Assembly (NCBI GenBank): GCA_021234155.1
Contig: JAJEKV010000004.1
Span: 27,247,717 to 27,311,716, forward strand
Direction of reading: 5' to 3'
Origin: Isoetes taiwanensis
Taxonomy: Eukaryota > Streptophyta > Lycopodiopsida > Isoetales > Isoetaceae
DNA: 64,000 bases
Shown: in pieces, positions 33,556 to 45,719 of the stretch
How positions within the stretch are numbered: the stretch's first letter is position 1
Layout: each line of letters opens with the position of its first letter
Made by a program: the position numbers and the translations under genes
The notes under the pieces: model-generated
The model's database searches: none
Seen by the model: only the letters and a program-made list of their open reading frames with translations
What the model was told of the DNA's origin: nothing

Positions 33556-35430
33556 TCTATCTTTTTCTTGTGTGCTTACGCTTGGCTTTTTTGCTTGATG
33601 AATACTTCATTGCCTTTTACCTTGTAATGTTGCTCCTGCCTCTGCGATAGTGGCAGATTTCTCTCTCCCAAAAACATATAAGCATGATCAATCAAAGGCT
33701 CGAACTTATCACGGTCAATTTCTTTGCGCAATCAGCATAAGTAGAAGGTTCTGGAGCCTCCATAAAATCAATCTTGAACGCAGTGAAAATTTTAGTGGCC
33801 CCAGCGAGCCATTTGGCCACTAATTACAGGTTCAAGCAAAAAACGACGGCCGGCTTGAGTAGGATGCCTTACGTACAGACTACTTGCAGATTCGCCATTT
33901 CGTGGCACTTTATTGCCTATTACGACATTAGAATGGCCAATTAGATGTTTGCTAATTGGAGTGGTATCGACTTTGGGGCCAACTTAGTCCCAAGTGAGAA
34001 CTAGATATGCTTATGGAATGGCCATTTAGGCCACTTGGCCAAATCCTGTAATGCCTTAAGTTCGCCAAATCTTAACTCGTTAAGAGGCCCCCCTCATAAA
34101 TTTGTCACTTATGGGGGGGGCCAACATTATTGGAAATTTTTATTCCTAAATATATCTACCAATTAAGAATAATTTCGCTCTTTTGGAAAATCAAATGTCG
34201 CACTTTTCAATCCTCTTTACGAAGACTCCAACATCCGATTTTCGATTCTCCCAACCAGCAATCTGTGCATTATTGAAATGCATGGGGTATAAATTCAAAT
34301 TCGTACAACATGTAACTTAAACACATTTATATAGGGTAGCGATTTCTTTATGTTTGGGCAACTAGTCTATATTAATAAGAATCTAGCTAAAAATTGCCAT
34401 TTGAGCCACACATTATTGGATATTTGGTTTGAAAATCGCCAATCGGGTTGCAACCACATTAGAAAAAAATAGAAAAAATGGCCAGTTTAGGCTACACTTT
34501 CTGGGGCATATTTTACAAGGAATGGCCAATTCATTATACTTATACAAAATTATAGGTCCCTTAAAATTTTCCCTGCTTAAACAACTTGCCATTTCCCTCA
34601 TTAAGACAAATCAACATTGTTTTAGATTCTGCCATGAAGTCTGTTTTAGATCTATTTATTCATAGTAACCAGTCATTTTATAATTTCCAAGAATTATACA
34701 TCGATCTATGACTCTACTTATTTGATAAAGACAGGATATAATGAGCAGAACCAAATGACCGTTGTGGCCTAGCTTCTAACCAAAAAATACAGCAAGCATA
34801 CCATCCATAGCTTCACCAACAACAGAACTAATGATAATACTAGTTGTGCTTATTTATACATGGGAAGGAATAAAGTCCTCAGATGTGAAGAGCTTTGTTT
34901 CATGTGCTGGGATGTCAAGTGAATTGGAAGAAGAGGTAAACATTCTATGTTCTCAATTTATGAATGTGGGGCTGTCAAGCGAATTAAAAGACTTCCAAAG
35001 TTCTATAGTAGCTTCTTTGGCACTGCTTCTACACCTACAAAAATGAAAAACTTCCAAAGTTCTGTAGTATCAGATTTTTGTTTTGTGACAAAAATGGGTT
35101 TACCTGTTATATCAAACAAAAAAATTGAGATTCATCCTTGCATACTATTGTCCCAAAGCTTACTTTGAAAACATGCGTCCAAAGACTGTTTCAGACGACT
35201 GTGATCCTTATTATTATGTATTTCTATGCACCCATGTTATGCATATTCTATCTGGAGAACCAGAGGGCTCGTTTCTCCTTCCAACAGGCTTTAAGGCATT
35301 GTGGACCCATGAACATCATGTCATATAGGCATTTCTATGCCGTTCTATTAAATTTTAGTCTTTTTGTATTGATTGTCTTTTTCTTTGATAATCTCTTGTA
35401 CGTAGCGTATACGTCATTAATTGCGCATCT
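33556..35430. other. Intergenic DNA, no recognised gene
   Basis: Many TTGGCCA/TGGCCATT-type short repeats occur between 33790 and 34540, and a strong hairpin lies at 34086-34122. The block ACTTCCAAAGTTCT is duplicated near 34990 and 35050. Short open frames (34831-35330) carry no signature. Confidence 0.45.
34086..34122. repeat. Strong hairpin, 14-bp stem, 9-nt loop
   Basis: GGCCCCCCTCATAA pairs with TTATGGGGGGGGCC with one mismatch around the loop ATTTGTCAC. It could be the centre or the ends of a short foldback element. Confidence 0.8.
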
Positions 35431-35433
35431 TCT

Positions 35434-35730
35434 ATGGGGCCTGTTACAAGAACAAATGTGCCACTTCACCCCACTAAAGGGTGGAAAATTGTCACGCTCC
35501 TTCAAGACAAAGTCGTCCATAATTTGCGATGCACGATGCGAAGAAGTTGGTCCTACTGGGATGTCACTAATGAAGAAGCATTCCTCGATGCACACGATTA
35601 TATTTGGGAACTTTATTGGGCGATGAACAACTTATTCAACCTCTTAATCATAAACCTAACCCTGGAATATCAGGATCCTTCATTCGATACTGAACCCCCT
35701 CACAGCGCCGTAGACTATGCTCCTGTATAA
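35434..35730 (+). CDS. Unidentified 98-codon ORF before the second Ty3 element
   Basis: Plus frame with a Trp/Tyr-rich central part (KGWKIVTLLQ; SWSYWDVTNEEAFLDAHDYI; WELYWAMNN). It is out of frame with the Ty3 gag that follows about 150 bases later. No family is recognised. It could be a captured host exon or chance. Confidence 0.2.
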   Translation: MGPVTRTNVPLHPTKGWKIVTLLQDKVVHNLRCTMRRSWSYWDVTNEEAFLDAHDYIWELYWAMNNLFNLLIINLTLEYQDPSFDTEPPHSAVDYAPV

Positions 35731-35886
35731 CCATCTTGTATAAGTAAACATTTCATTTCTATTTGTCCGTTTGGGCATTATGTTACATGTAACCTTACAT
35801 TCTATTTTAATATCAAACATTTCTTATCAGTGATCTTATTACAACAATGCTGAGATGTTGTGCTTATCCCTATTTCATTTATGTTT

Positions 35887-36840
35887 TAGACAGTGCACGT
35901 CCCCCTCCGTGGGCGACACCAGTTGAACCAAGATGCTTAACACCTGAACAGGAGCTTTTGATAATGAAATGTCAGATGGCTCAACTCCAACATGTTTTGC
36001 AACAGGTAACTCCCCCTATGGTTCAAGATAATGGCGCAGAGGCAACCCCCACCAGAGATCCCTCAACTGCCACCACCTGCATAAGCTCCAAATCATGCAC
36101 CGGTCATGCCAATATGCACCAAACATGCCCTAGTTCCTCGTCATCAGATGGTGGTTCAGACTCATCCGACTCATCTGACTCTTCAGCCTCTAGTGCTTCT
36201 GACCGTGACCATACAAAATACAAACAGAAAGATTATCAGAAGACAATTGACTCAGCTATAACAAGTATATGGAAAATATCGCAAGTTAGCCCAGTTCTCA
36301 GGTACCTCTTGCTCAGGAGTGGATGTGGAATCCTGGTTGGAGGAGATGCGTGAATTCGGAAAGTCTTATGGGATGACTGAAAGGGACATAGGCAAGGTGG
36401 CCACTACCAATCTCACTAAGTCAGCTAGAATTTGATGGAAGGGTTATGGGCGATCCCATAGCTTGAACAGAGGCAGGTGCAGATTTAAAATCTTCAAAGC
36501 CTTTAAGTCACACTATGTCCCCAGGACGCACATGTATAAGCAGATACAGACGTTCTATCGTCTGGAGCAGCGTGGCCTCTCTATCCAGGCTTATAGTAAT
36601 GAGTTCATGCGCCTGCGCCTGGGGAAAAATGGTGTGTGCCGTTGACCCAAAAATTGTGGCGGAGGCAGAGGCAAAAGCCCTCAGTTTGGAAGACACCCCA
36701 AAGCCATCTTACTCGCGTCCTTCTAGTTTTGCTCCAGGCAAGCCATATGTGCTATACAGGGCCCGCTCTCCTCGTTCGTGTCCTTCTCAGCAACCACAAT
36801 TCCAGAAAACAGAAAAAAGGTGAGCTTCAACATGCCAGAT
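35887..36840 (+). pseudogene. Gag of the second Ty3 element
   Basis: LTPEQELLIMKCQMAQLQ at the start, an Asp/Ser-rich linker (SDSSDSSDSSASS), then the capsid domain broken into frames: TNLTKSARI, FKSHYVPRTH, FYRLEQRGLSIQAYSNEFMR. Several stops are present and a segment is missing after FMRLRL. Confidence 0.85.
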
Positions 36841-38110
36841 AAGCCAGACGGACCTGTTGGCTCGGTACAATAGCTTCTCCAATCTATTCCAAGCTAGGCT
36901 CGCGACCAGCTGAGGCAGGACAAAGCTTGTTTTCGATGCTTCCGACCGGGGCACCGTATGCAGGAGTGTTCATACGTAATCCAAGCGGTGCAGGCAGCCT
37001 TGGCTGAAGTAGATTGGGATGAATGTACACCTATTTATGACTTACCAGCCCTTGCTGACGAAGAAGCGCCAGATTATTTAGAAGGTGAGTTTCACATTTT
37101 TGCAGCTATAGAAACTGGTAAAGATGACAGTCAACCATCTGTTATATTCACCATTGGCCACATCGATACCAAACCCTTTGACATCTTAATGGATACTAGC
37201 AGTACGCACAACTTTGCGTCTCCCAGATTGGCTGAGTCAATGAATCTTGTGACCTTCAAATCCAAACCTCGTGCCATCCATTAACAAGTGGAGCTATCCG
37301 TCACACACAGGGTCGCTGGGTTAATTTGAATATCCAGCTACCAGGAGCACCAGTTGCTCTAGGCGTCGAACTTATGAATATTGACAAGTATGACTTGATA
37401 GTCGGTATGGAGTTCTTGGCAGGTGCAAAAGCCAATATTGACTATGAGAAGCATGCTGTCACTTTCAATGCAGCTAATGGGGCTCCTGTCACCCTAACAG
37501 GTAATCACTTTCAACCTATTATGCAGAGCATGTCATTATCACAGTTGGACAAGGCTGTCCAGAGGGACCAAGTTGCTTGTATTGTTCGACTTGCCTCAGT
37601 TGAAACCGATGCCCAGAAAGAGGAAACCATTTGGGACTTGCCTCCAGCTCTTGATAGCTTAGTTCATGAGTTCCAGGACCCTTTTCCTGACGAGATTCAG
37701 AGGCTACCACATTTCAGGGGGGTAGAATGTGAGATTGCACTTGCGCCGGGTACAATGCCTACTAGTAAGGCCCCATACCATATGAGCACACCCAATTGGC
37801 GGAGCTTAAGAAGCAGTTGCATGATCTTCTTAATTAAGCTAGGGTGTATTCGCCCTAGTGTTTCTCCTTTTGGTGCGGCGATACTCTTTGTCAAGAAGAA
37901 GGATGGTACACTCTGCATGTGCATTGATTACTGCCATTTGAAGAAGCATACTATTAAGAATCGGTATGCATTGCCGAGAGCCAATGATCTTATGGACCAA
38001 CTACAAGGGGCAAAATTTTTCTCCAAGATCAATCTTAGATCGGGATATCATCGAATAAGAATCAAGGAGGAGGATGTCCGTAAATCAGCTTTCTGGACTC
38101 CCTATGGCCA
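36841..38110 (+). pseudogene. Protease and start of RT of the second Ty3 element
   Basis: It contains a partly kept knuckle (CFRCFRPGHRMQEC-like, read across 36925-36970) and a retropepsin region with DTSSTHNF in place of DTGSTHNF. After a stop near 37285 comes a 262-codon frame from the end of the protease ([20 protein letters not shown]) into RT ([60 protein letters not shown]). Confidence 0.8.
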
Positions 38111-40682
38111 CTAAGAATTCACTGTTATGCCCTTTGGCCTCATCAACGCACCGGCCACATTCATGCATCTCATAAATGATATCTTCCGCGACTGTTTGGA
38201 TGAGTTCGTCATTATTTTCTTCGATGACATACTAATCTACAGTAAGACTTTGGAGGACCATGAACGTCATCTTGCGATGCCATCAACTCTTTGCTAAGTT
38301 CTCCAAATGCAAATTTGCCACCAGAGTGGGGTACTTAGGCCACATTGTGTCTTCCAATGGTATAGCAATAGATCCAGCTAAGATTCATGCAGTGAAAGAA
38401 TGGCCAGCCCCTATAAATGTTTCAGAAGTCAGAAGCTTCCTAGATTTAGCAGGGTACTCTTGAAAGTTTGTTCAAAACTTTGCTAAGGTAGCAGCACCCC
38501 TAAGGATCTAACGAAACATGAAAAGGTCAAGGATTGGCCCACACATTGGAAACAAAAGATTCAGTCAGGGTTCCAACAGTTGAAAGAAGCATTAGCCACT
38601 GCCCCAGTTCTTATCTTGCCAGATCCCCAAAAAGATAAGTAGGTTGCAACTGACGTCAGTAAAGTAGCTACGGGAGATGTACTAATGCAAGAGGGAAGGG
38701 TTATCGCCTATGACTCCAAAAAGATGAATGATGCCAGCAGCGATACCCCACGGTGACCAGGAATTGCTTGCCGTCGTGCGGGCCTTGCGAATCTGGAGGC
38801 ATTATCTCCTTTGGAGGATGTTCCAATTGGATACTGACCACTAGAGCCTCCAATACATCTTCACCCAACCCAACCTCAATCTTCATCAACGAAGATGGAT
38901 GGAATTTTTAGACGAATATGATTTTGAGGTGGTGTATAAACCTGGTAAATATAACCTGGTTGCAGATGCGCTTTCCTAATACCCCTTGGTGACTCGGACG
39001 CATTGCAACGCTATCTCCACTCTCACCAGTGAGTTTAGAAAGAACATTGCCCAAACACTCCCCACCGATCTGGAATTCAGGGAAGTGTGGCTCAGTTTGT
39101 CTAAAGAGTCTCGGACGGATAAGAAGTAAGAAACCTTTCGCCATTTTAAGTATTCCACGTGTATATTCCACGTGTCACGTCGCATGCGACGTCTGTGTCA
39201 CGTCTGCGTCACGTCTGTGTCACGTCTGCCGACGTCGCATGCGACGCACGTCGCATGCGACGTGTCTCCAGCGACGTCTGTATCACGTCTGTGTCACGTC
39301 GTCAGACGTCGCATAGACATGACCTAGACGTCGCTATAGACGTCGCTAAATGACCTTTCTCCTGTTGTGTTATATGTGCCGGAGACCTCAGGCTCCGAAA
39401 GCTCATTCTTCAGGACATGCTGGGTTCATGAAGACATATTTTAAGGTGTGATCCCGTTATTTTTGGTCTGATATGAAAAAGCACATTGTCAGATATATCA
39501 AGCAGTGCCAGCAGACCAAGGCTGAAAGTTACGTACTCTAGGCGAATTGAAGCCTTTAGAGGTGCCCAATGCTAAGTGGAAAATCATCACAATAGACTTC
39601 ATTGTTGGTCTTCCACAGACCCTTAGGGGGTATGATGCCTTCATGGTGGTGGTCGACAAGCTCTCCAGGATGACACACTTTTTGCCATGTCGCACCACTG
39701 ACACCGCCTTGGATATAGCACTGCTCTTTGCTAAAGAGATTTTTCGACTCCACGGAATGCCACGCCAAATTATTTCAGATCGCGACCCCAAGTTTGTAAG
39801 TGCGTTCTGGACAGATTTCTTTGGCACTATACAGAGCAAGCTCGCCATGAGCACCGCATACCACTCCCAGACGATGGTCAAACCGAACGCACCAATCGCA
39901 TTTGAAGATATGCTACGTAACTATGTCTGGAATAAGCAATCGCAATGGGCTGATTATATCCATTTGGTAGAGTTTGCCTATAACAGTTCTAAACAGGAGT
40001 CCTCTCGAATGTCTCCTTTTATGATTAACTATGGCTATCAATGCCTAACCCCAGACACGTGATATAACCCTGTACCAAAGGTCGAAGTCTCTCAGAAATT
40101 GCTCACAGATATGCAGGTTTTAGTTGAGGAAGTCCATGGATATTTGTTAGCAGCCAGAAGCAGGTAAAAGAGTATTGCGGATAAGCATCGCACCCCTCGT
40201 CACTTCCAAATCGGAGATTCTGTGTGGTTAAAAATCAAGGTGAAGCAAGCAAAGCTCAAGGTTGGAAATTGCAAGAAACTGGCACCCCGTTGGGGGGGAC
40301 CGTTTGAGATCATTCAGAGGATAGGACCTCAGGCCTACGAACTCAATCTTCCTACTCATCTCAAAGTCCATAAGGTTTTTCATATGAGCCTTCTGAAAAA
40401 GCATACTCCTGATCCAGAGGAAATATTGGACACACCCACATTTTTTAAATGACGGATGAGCAATTGGAAATAGTGCCAGAGGCTCTTCTCAATCGTGCAT
40501 ACAAGCAGACCAGAAGGACTCAAATACTCCAGTACTTGGTTAAGTGGAGACACTTACCCACTGAAGATGCTACATGGGTGTTAAAAGCAGATCTGGATAA
40601 GAATTTCCCGGACTTTATGAGGGAATACCAGGGGCGCACCATTAACGATGCTATCAATCCCGACACCAGCTGTAAGCAATGA
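38110..40682 (+). pseudogene. RT core, RNase H, integrase and chromodomain of the second Ty3 element
   Basis: RT catalytic block [13 protein letters not shown] near 38208-38248, then [20 protein letters not shown], and RNase H in broken frames (38640-38990). The integrase has PLEVPNAKWKIITIDFIVGL, SDRDPKF and FEDML positions in a 171-codon frame (39547-40062). The C-terminus is at 40222-40682: VWLKIKVKQAKLKVG, FHMSLLKKHTPDPEE and a chromodomain (EALLNRAYKQTRRTQILQYL, VKWRHLP, ATW). A 0.2 kb CG-rich repeat island sits in the integrase N-terminus at about 39160-39350. Confidence 0.85.
39160..39350. repeat. ACGTC-rich repeat island inside the integrase region
   Basis: An 11-bp unit GTCTGTGTCAC repeats three times in a row with one change, and recurs downstream. 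It is interleaved with the palindrome CGTCGCATGCGACG (about 39178, 39231, 39246) and GACGTCGC copies. The first Ty3 copy has ordinary coding sequence at the same place, so this is an insertion or local expansion. Confidence 0.85.
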
Positions 40683-41260
40683 AGGCTTGACCCGACAGGG
40701 GTCATGCAGGGAACTGGTCGGGTAGATGCATCTTAGGTGGGTCGGGCATATTAGATTATAGGACGTAGTCCGTCTAGCGATAATAGGAACATAGCCACTC
40801 CTTATGCCATGATGATATGCAAGCCTTAGGCATGATAGGATACCATTTTTTTTCTAATTGTTTCAAAAAAAGGGGGATGGGGTGGTCCCTTCAACCACAT
40901 CATTTAAGCACTAAATAATGTACTGATGTACTATAATTTTGCAGGCCAGTAGCATGTACCAGAGGCCTGCAGTTTTCTATGTCGGTGCCGAGGGGCCATG
41001 TCTGTTTTACATATGTTGTTTTCTCTATGTCCTGTTTGGTTATCACAGGGTCCACTGAGGACCTTGTTGTAATTCCCTGTTTTGCTATCATGCTCGTTTT
41101 TTTTTGGAAGGAACTACGGTCCTAAATTTAGCTGGTCTATGATCTTCATGTAAATTCTAGTACCTTATGCAGTTATGAATGAATATATTATCTTTTGACT
41201 TAATTAATCATTTTTGTTGCATACATCAACTCAGTAACTTCAATGCTGAGGACATCATTA
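40683..41260 (+). other. 3' untranslated part of the second Ty3 element
   Basis: Sequence between the chromodomain stop and the polypurine tract, corresponding to the region at 16302-16918 of the first copy. No ORF. Confidence 0.7.
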
Positions 41261-41277
41261 GTCCAAGGGGGGTCAAA
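41261..41277 (+). promoter_or_regulatory. Polypurine tract of the second Ty3 element
   Basis: CCAAGGGGGGTCAAA immediately before the TGTGACG start of the LTR. Confidence 0.8.
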
Positions 41278-42425
41278 TGTGACGTTGCATGTAATTATAC
41301 GGTATATATATAACTACCCTGACACGTCACCAATATATTGGGACCATTGGGAATTAACCTAACCTAATTAGACTAAGTAAGGGTATTAATTAGTAAAATA
41401 GGCTAATTAAAGAGTGCCACTTGGCCTAATTCGATTGGCCAGAAGCAGCTTGTCATTTTTGGATGGCAAATTGAGCTCCCAGCCCAATTCTGCCCCAAAT
41501 TCGATGTGGTAGGTGGAGTCATGTATGAACCCAAAAAAACTAGCATGTGCCCTTGAGGTAGACGAAGACAATACATGAAGCAACCATAGAACACACGCCA
41601 ACTCTAAACAAGAAACCAGAAGAAGGCACCACCAAATTCTGCCCCAAGTTCGAGTTTGGGAAGAGTTGAGGAAGGAAGGAGCTGCTGCAACCTGAAATCT
41701 AACCGGTTCCATGGATTTTCTTCGCGATACGGGCTCTATCCCGGATACTGGTTAGTTTTAGCCTGGTTTGTATTCTGCTAATCCTTGTATAAGTAGATGA
41801 ATGATTAGAATCTATTCTATAATCTATTTGAGAAGGACGATAGATGCTTTGAAGATGATTGCTCTCTCTTTCTGTTCCTCCTGGGTTGTATGGGATTAAG
41901 GGGGGTAGAGACCTAAAGCTACCTAGTTTTAGTGATGCTCCTAGCTAGATTCCCTTAAATCCTAGTAATTGCGGCCTGTGCACAAGATGATATGATTCAG
42001 CACCAAATAACGAGTATGATGGTGAATCGGGGGATGGAGTCTTGCCTAGCGTGTCTACATGACTCCTCCAGTGTGCTAGGCTTATAGCCGATCACTAAGA
42101 GGGCGGGGTATGGGTCTGACACTCCCTAGGTCGCAGGTGACATGCCTATATGGACGCCCTGGAGTCAGGCAGGTGAGCCGGCCTTTAGATTTAGGGGAGT
42201 AAGTCGGGTACGGATGCGGAGGTCACTGATGTGGCACGTGTTCTCTAGCACACCCAGGGATCCGTCATGCTTGGGAGTGGACGCCTCTTTGACCTGCCTC
42301 ATCGGACCGGGGAGATATAACCCCGAGTAGTCTCATAGGGTGATTCCATGGGATTGCGTCTCTAGAAGGCTACAATCACGCCATAGCATGTTTCAACCTA
42401 TCTATAAAGTGTGCACAGGAGGGGC
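41278..42425 (+). repeat. Truncated 3' LTR of the second Ty3 element
   Basis: Starts TGTGACGTTGCATG with a TATA-like stretch ATTATACGGTATATATATAA. It is homologous to the LTRs of the first element but ends after about 1.15 of the expected 1.55 kb, at GTGTGCACAGGAGGGGC. Confidence 0.9.
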
Positions 42426-43211
42426 ATTTTCACAAATACTAGAAATACAAAGGCAATTTTGACAAATAAGTAAAAATACAGGAGCATTTTTAAAAAAATT
42501 TCTAAAAGTATATGGGACGCCAAAATTTCTAAAACATCAAAAAATACGTGGCAGGTTTGTAAATTAAACTCGAGTTGTTATATTTTGGCTAAATCCTGCA
42601 TTATGGCTAAATCCTGGCCTTTTCTGGCCAAGACCACCCAAAATATTCCACTTGAGACTAAATCCTAGTCCCTATGTTGAAAACCCTAAAACTGGAATAC
42701 CAATAGAATAAAAGTATGCTTAAAAAAATAAACCCATTCAATGAATACGTAATGCTTGGAAGTCGAACCCAAGCATTTCAACACAGCCGAAAAATTGAAA
42801 TCATACCTATTATATTTGCATGCATTGCTAAAGGTCTCCAGCGTTCTTAAGTTTCGAAACCTGTAAGTTCTAAACTTTCCATTCATTCTATTCTACCACA
42901 TTTAATGAAACAACATCACTAACAAGAATTCGCTAACACAAACAATAGTATACAAGTTAATCGTGCAAATTAACATATATCAAATTGGCTTCCCATCTTG
43001 TCAACCCAAATAGTTTTTTAACCTATAACAAAAACCATTACATTAAATTAAATTAAACCATTACATTAAACCATTACATTACCTTTAAATTAAATCCCCC
43101 TTCAAACCTCCTTTGGTTTGGGTTTGGTTCGAGGCTAAGAACAAACAACGTGACTTCACACTTGGATGAGTTAGATATTGTAGCAGCAATTAATATGCTT
43201 CAATGTAACAT

Positions 43212-43311
43212 TTCATATTACAAAAGCCACAGATGCATTAACATCACATTTCTTCATAACCTTCATATTACAAAAGCCACAGATGCATTAACATCACATT
43301 TCTTCATAACC
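43212..43311. repeat. 50-bp perfect tandem duplication
   Basis: TTCATATTACAAAAGCCACA onward, copies 43212-43261 and 43262-43311. Confidence 0.95.
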
Positions 43312-43508
43312 TTAATGGCCATCTCTTCCTGTAAGATCATAAACTTCTGCTAAACTACAAACAATCAGGTCATTCATCTCACTTGAAGAGCTAGATGAAA
43401 CATGCAAAGCCTCATGATAAAAAATAATGGTAGTAAAGGAGGCAATATTTGGATTTGGCATTGCTTGAAATTTTTAAGGGTTTTATTTACCCGCTCACAA
43501 CCAGTAAT

Positions 43509-43652
43509 CAGAGAATTTCATATAACAAAAGTCCTGAAGCAAAACATGATATCATATAAGGGGCAAAAGTAAATTGAAGTCAGAGAATTTCATATAACAA
43601 AAGTCCTGAAGCAAAACATGATATCATATAAGGGGCAAAAGTAAATTGAAGT
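43509..43652. repeat. 72-bp perfect tandem duplication
   Basis: CAGAGAATTTCATATAACAA onward, copies 43509-43580 and 43581-43652. Confidence 0.95.
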
Positions 43653-45719
43653 CGTCATTTGAAAATGAAAAGCAAGATTCATATGTCTGGCTTTGTCGCC
43701 CTGTTTATGCAATCAGGAGATGGAAATACAAGAAATGTTATGTGATCATTAGAATGTAAACTACAGATGAACACAATAGAGGAACAATATATAAGGAAAA
43801 TAAAAATATTCGTACCACTGATATTATGATGACGTTGATATTATGATGATGCTGACAGCAATCTCCCATAGATGCAACTTTCATCCATTCTTATTCTTAT
43901 AAAACACTTAATCCTAGATATGCTGAACAATCCCTGATAAGGAACCAAATGCACTGCATAGTTTAAAGAAATACTGGAAGATTCGATATCATAGCCCACA
44001 AAACGAGCATGGATTTGATTGTTTGAATCTTGTAGTATGGTATCATGCTTACATTCTGCATTGGAAAACAGGGAATGATCATCCATTCCACATGTGAATC
44101 CATACATCTGCAGGTTCATAGCAAGGCTTACAGAGATGAAAAGAAAAACATGAGTAACAAACATGCAAAAGGAGCTAGCCTGCAGATGAAATGTGACCAG
44201 CTTACAATCAATCGTTATATTTGTATTTGACCTGCTACGTGGGCGTCAGCTTTAGACTCCAGTTCGTTTACAGTGGGCAATATCGATCTCCGTCCAATGC
44301 AAGGCCATCTGCATGATCAGATAAATTTCGCCGGAGGGGGAAATGCGCCATAATCTCCCATCTTTACTCACCCTTCAAATCATCTGCATGCTTTTCATCA
44401 ACGAACTCCATTTCCCCATTTGATCTATCCTCGTACTCAATATGATTGGGATTTGACACAAGTGGGGGATACTTCTGAACCATCTAAGCATGCTGCATAT
44501 GCTTTTAAAAGCTGCCTGTAACCAGATATAAGCTCATAAGCTTGTTTGATGGCAACGTAATTTGCCAAGGATCACTTACATCTTCTGCATAGCTTGGGCA
44601 CATAAGCATGTGGAAAGACAAGACTCACCCATTAATGTCGATGAAGGAATGGCCCCACTTAAATTTGTTTAAGAGTCTTTCTGCAATCTTGTCCTCGCCA
44701 CTAAAGTGCAAGAGAAATAAATGCTAATTCTACCATAACTAATTTCTGGATGGGATGAGTCATTTGTGCATACCAGATGATAAGGGCGCCTGCAAAAGCC
44801 TCTACACAAGAGAGCTTGCAAGGTTTTCCATAATTTGTAGGATTTTGCCAAGAGCAACAAAAACATTTGCAGGCTAAGCAAAGCTTTATTATGCATGGCC
44901 GAGACTGTAAGGTATAGCTGCAAGGCAAATCATTGGAGGTGCAGAATCAAATCCGCTCTGTTTGCTCTCTTTACTTTGATTCCGCCACATCTTCCTTCTG
45001 ATCCTGATCTGGTCGAAATAATGGAGTCCATTGTCGGATTTGAGCTTGCCATTGAAGGAAAGAATGAGCAGCAATTTTCTGGAGAAGCCATAATTTGCTG
45101 TAGGCCCTACATGGCCGTCTGTGCACCTGCGCTCACAAAAAAAACAGGGGAAGCAACCCTCTGCAGCTATGGCCGTCAATATCTAGCAAAGAACTGCTGC
45201 TTCTAGACGCGGCCGCTTCTTCGCTGCAACAGAAAACCCTAACCTCATGGTCCTCGATCTCCTTGCATGTAAATATCTAGCAGAAGTAGAGAACCCCTAA
45301 ATATCAAAATATTGCATGTTCAAGGGGTTAACCATTGAGAAATATGATGAAAATTTATTAGAGCATATGCGCACTCTAGATATATGCATTAGTATGTCCC
45401 ATGAAATACGACAAACAATCATATGAAAACCATAGGGAAAAAGGTACAAAAATACAAGGGAAAACCCCTGTTATTATGCTAGATATTTAACTTGTCCACA
45501 GCAGCAGCATTGTGAGCAGCAACCATCATGACACCTTGTAAATGCAAATTGTCATTCTTTGCTCCTCTCTCTCGACATTGACCACACCAACCATACGCAT
45601 GGCCTGCAGAAAACCTGTTAGCTTTTCAAAAAAGACAAATCAATGTCCATCCCACTATAAGAAAGAGTCACAGAGACATTGATCCACCTGTCATCACCAG
45701 GCTGGAACAATCCCTTTCA

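Larger units (their letters stand above)
35887..42425 (+). mobile_element. Second Ty3 chromovirus of the same family, 5'-truncated
   Basis: Gag to chromodomain in the plus direction, closely similar to the element at 11669-24012. It is followed by a polypurine tract and an incomplete 3' LTR. There is no 5' LTR, primer-binding site or leader; homology starts at about 35887 near the gag start. The LTR is cut at 42425 after GGAGGGGC. With both ends lost, no target duplication can be found. Stops and frameshifts are throughout, so it is older or more decayed than the first copy. Confidence 0.9.
43013..45486. other. Segment present only in the right arm, with exon-like pieces
   Basis: It replaces about eight bases of the left arm. 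On the minus strand a stretch ending near 44627-44700 reads HFSGEDKIAERLLNKFKWGH and stops at a GT-type donor (GGGTGAGTC). Another near 44350-44480 reads MVQKYPPLVSNPNHIEYEDR and more acidic residues, again ending in GGTGAGT. Between them YVAIKQAYELISGYR ends at an AG-type site. These look like exons of a host gene that I cannot name. No clear terminal repeats or target duplication are visible. It could be a gene-capturing transposon in this arm or a deletion in the other. Confidence 0.45.
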
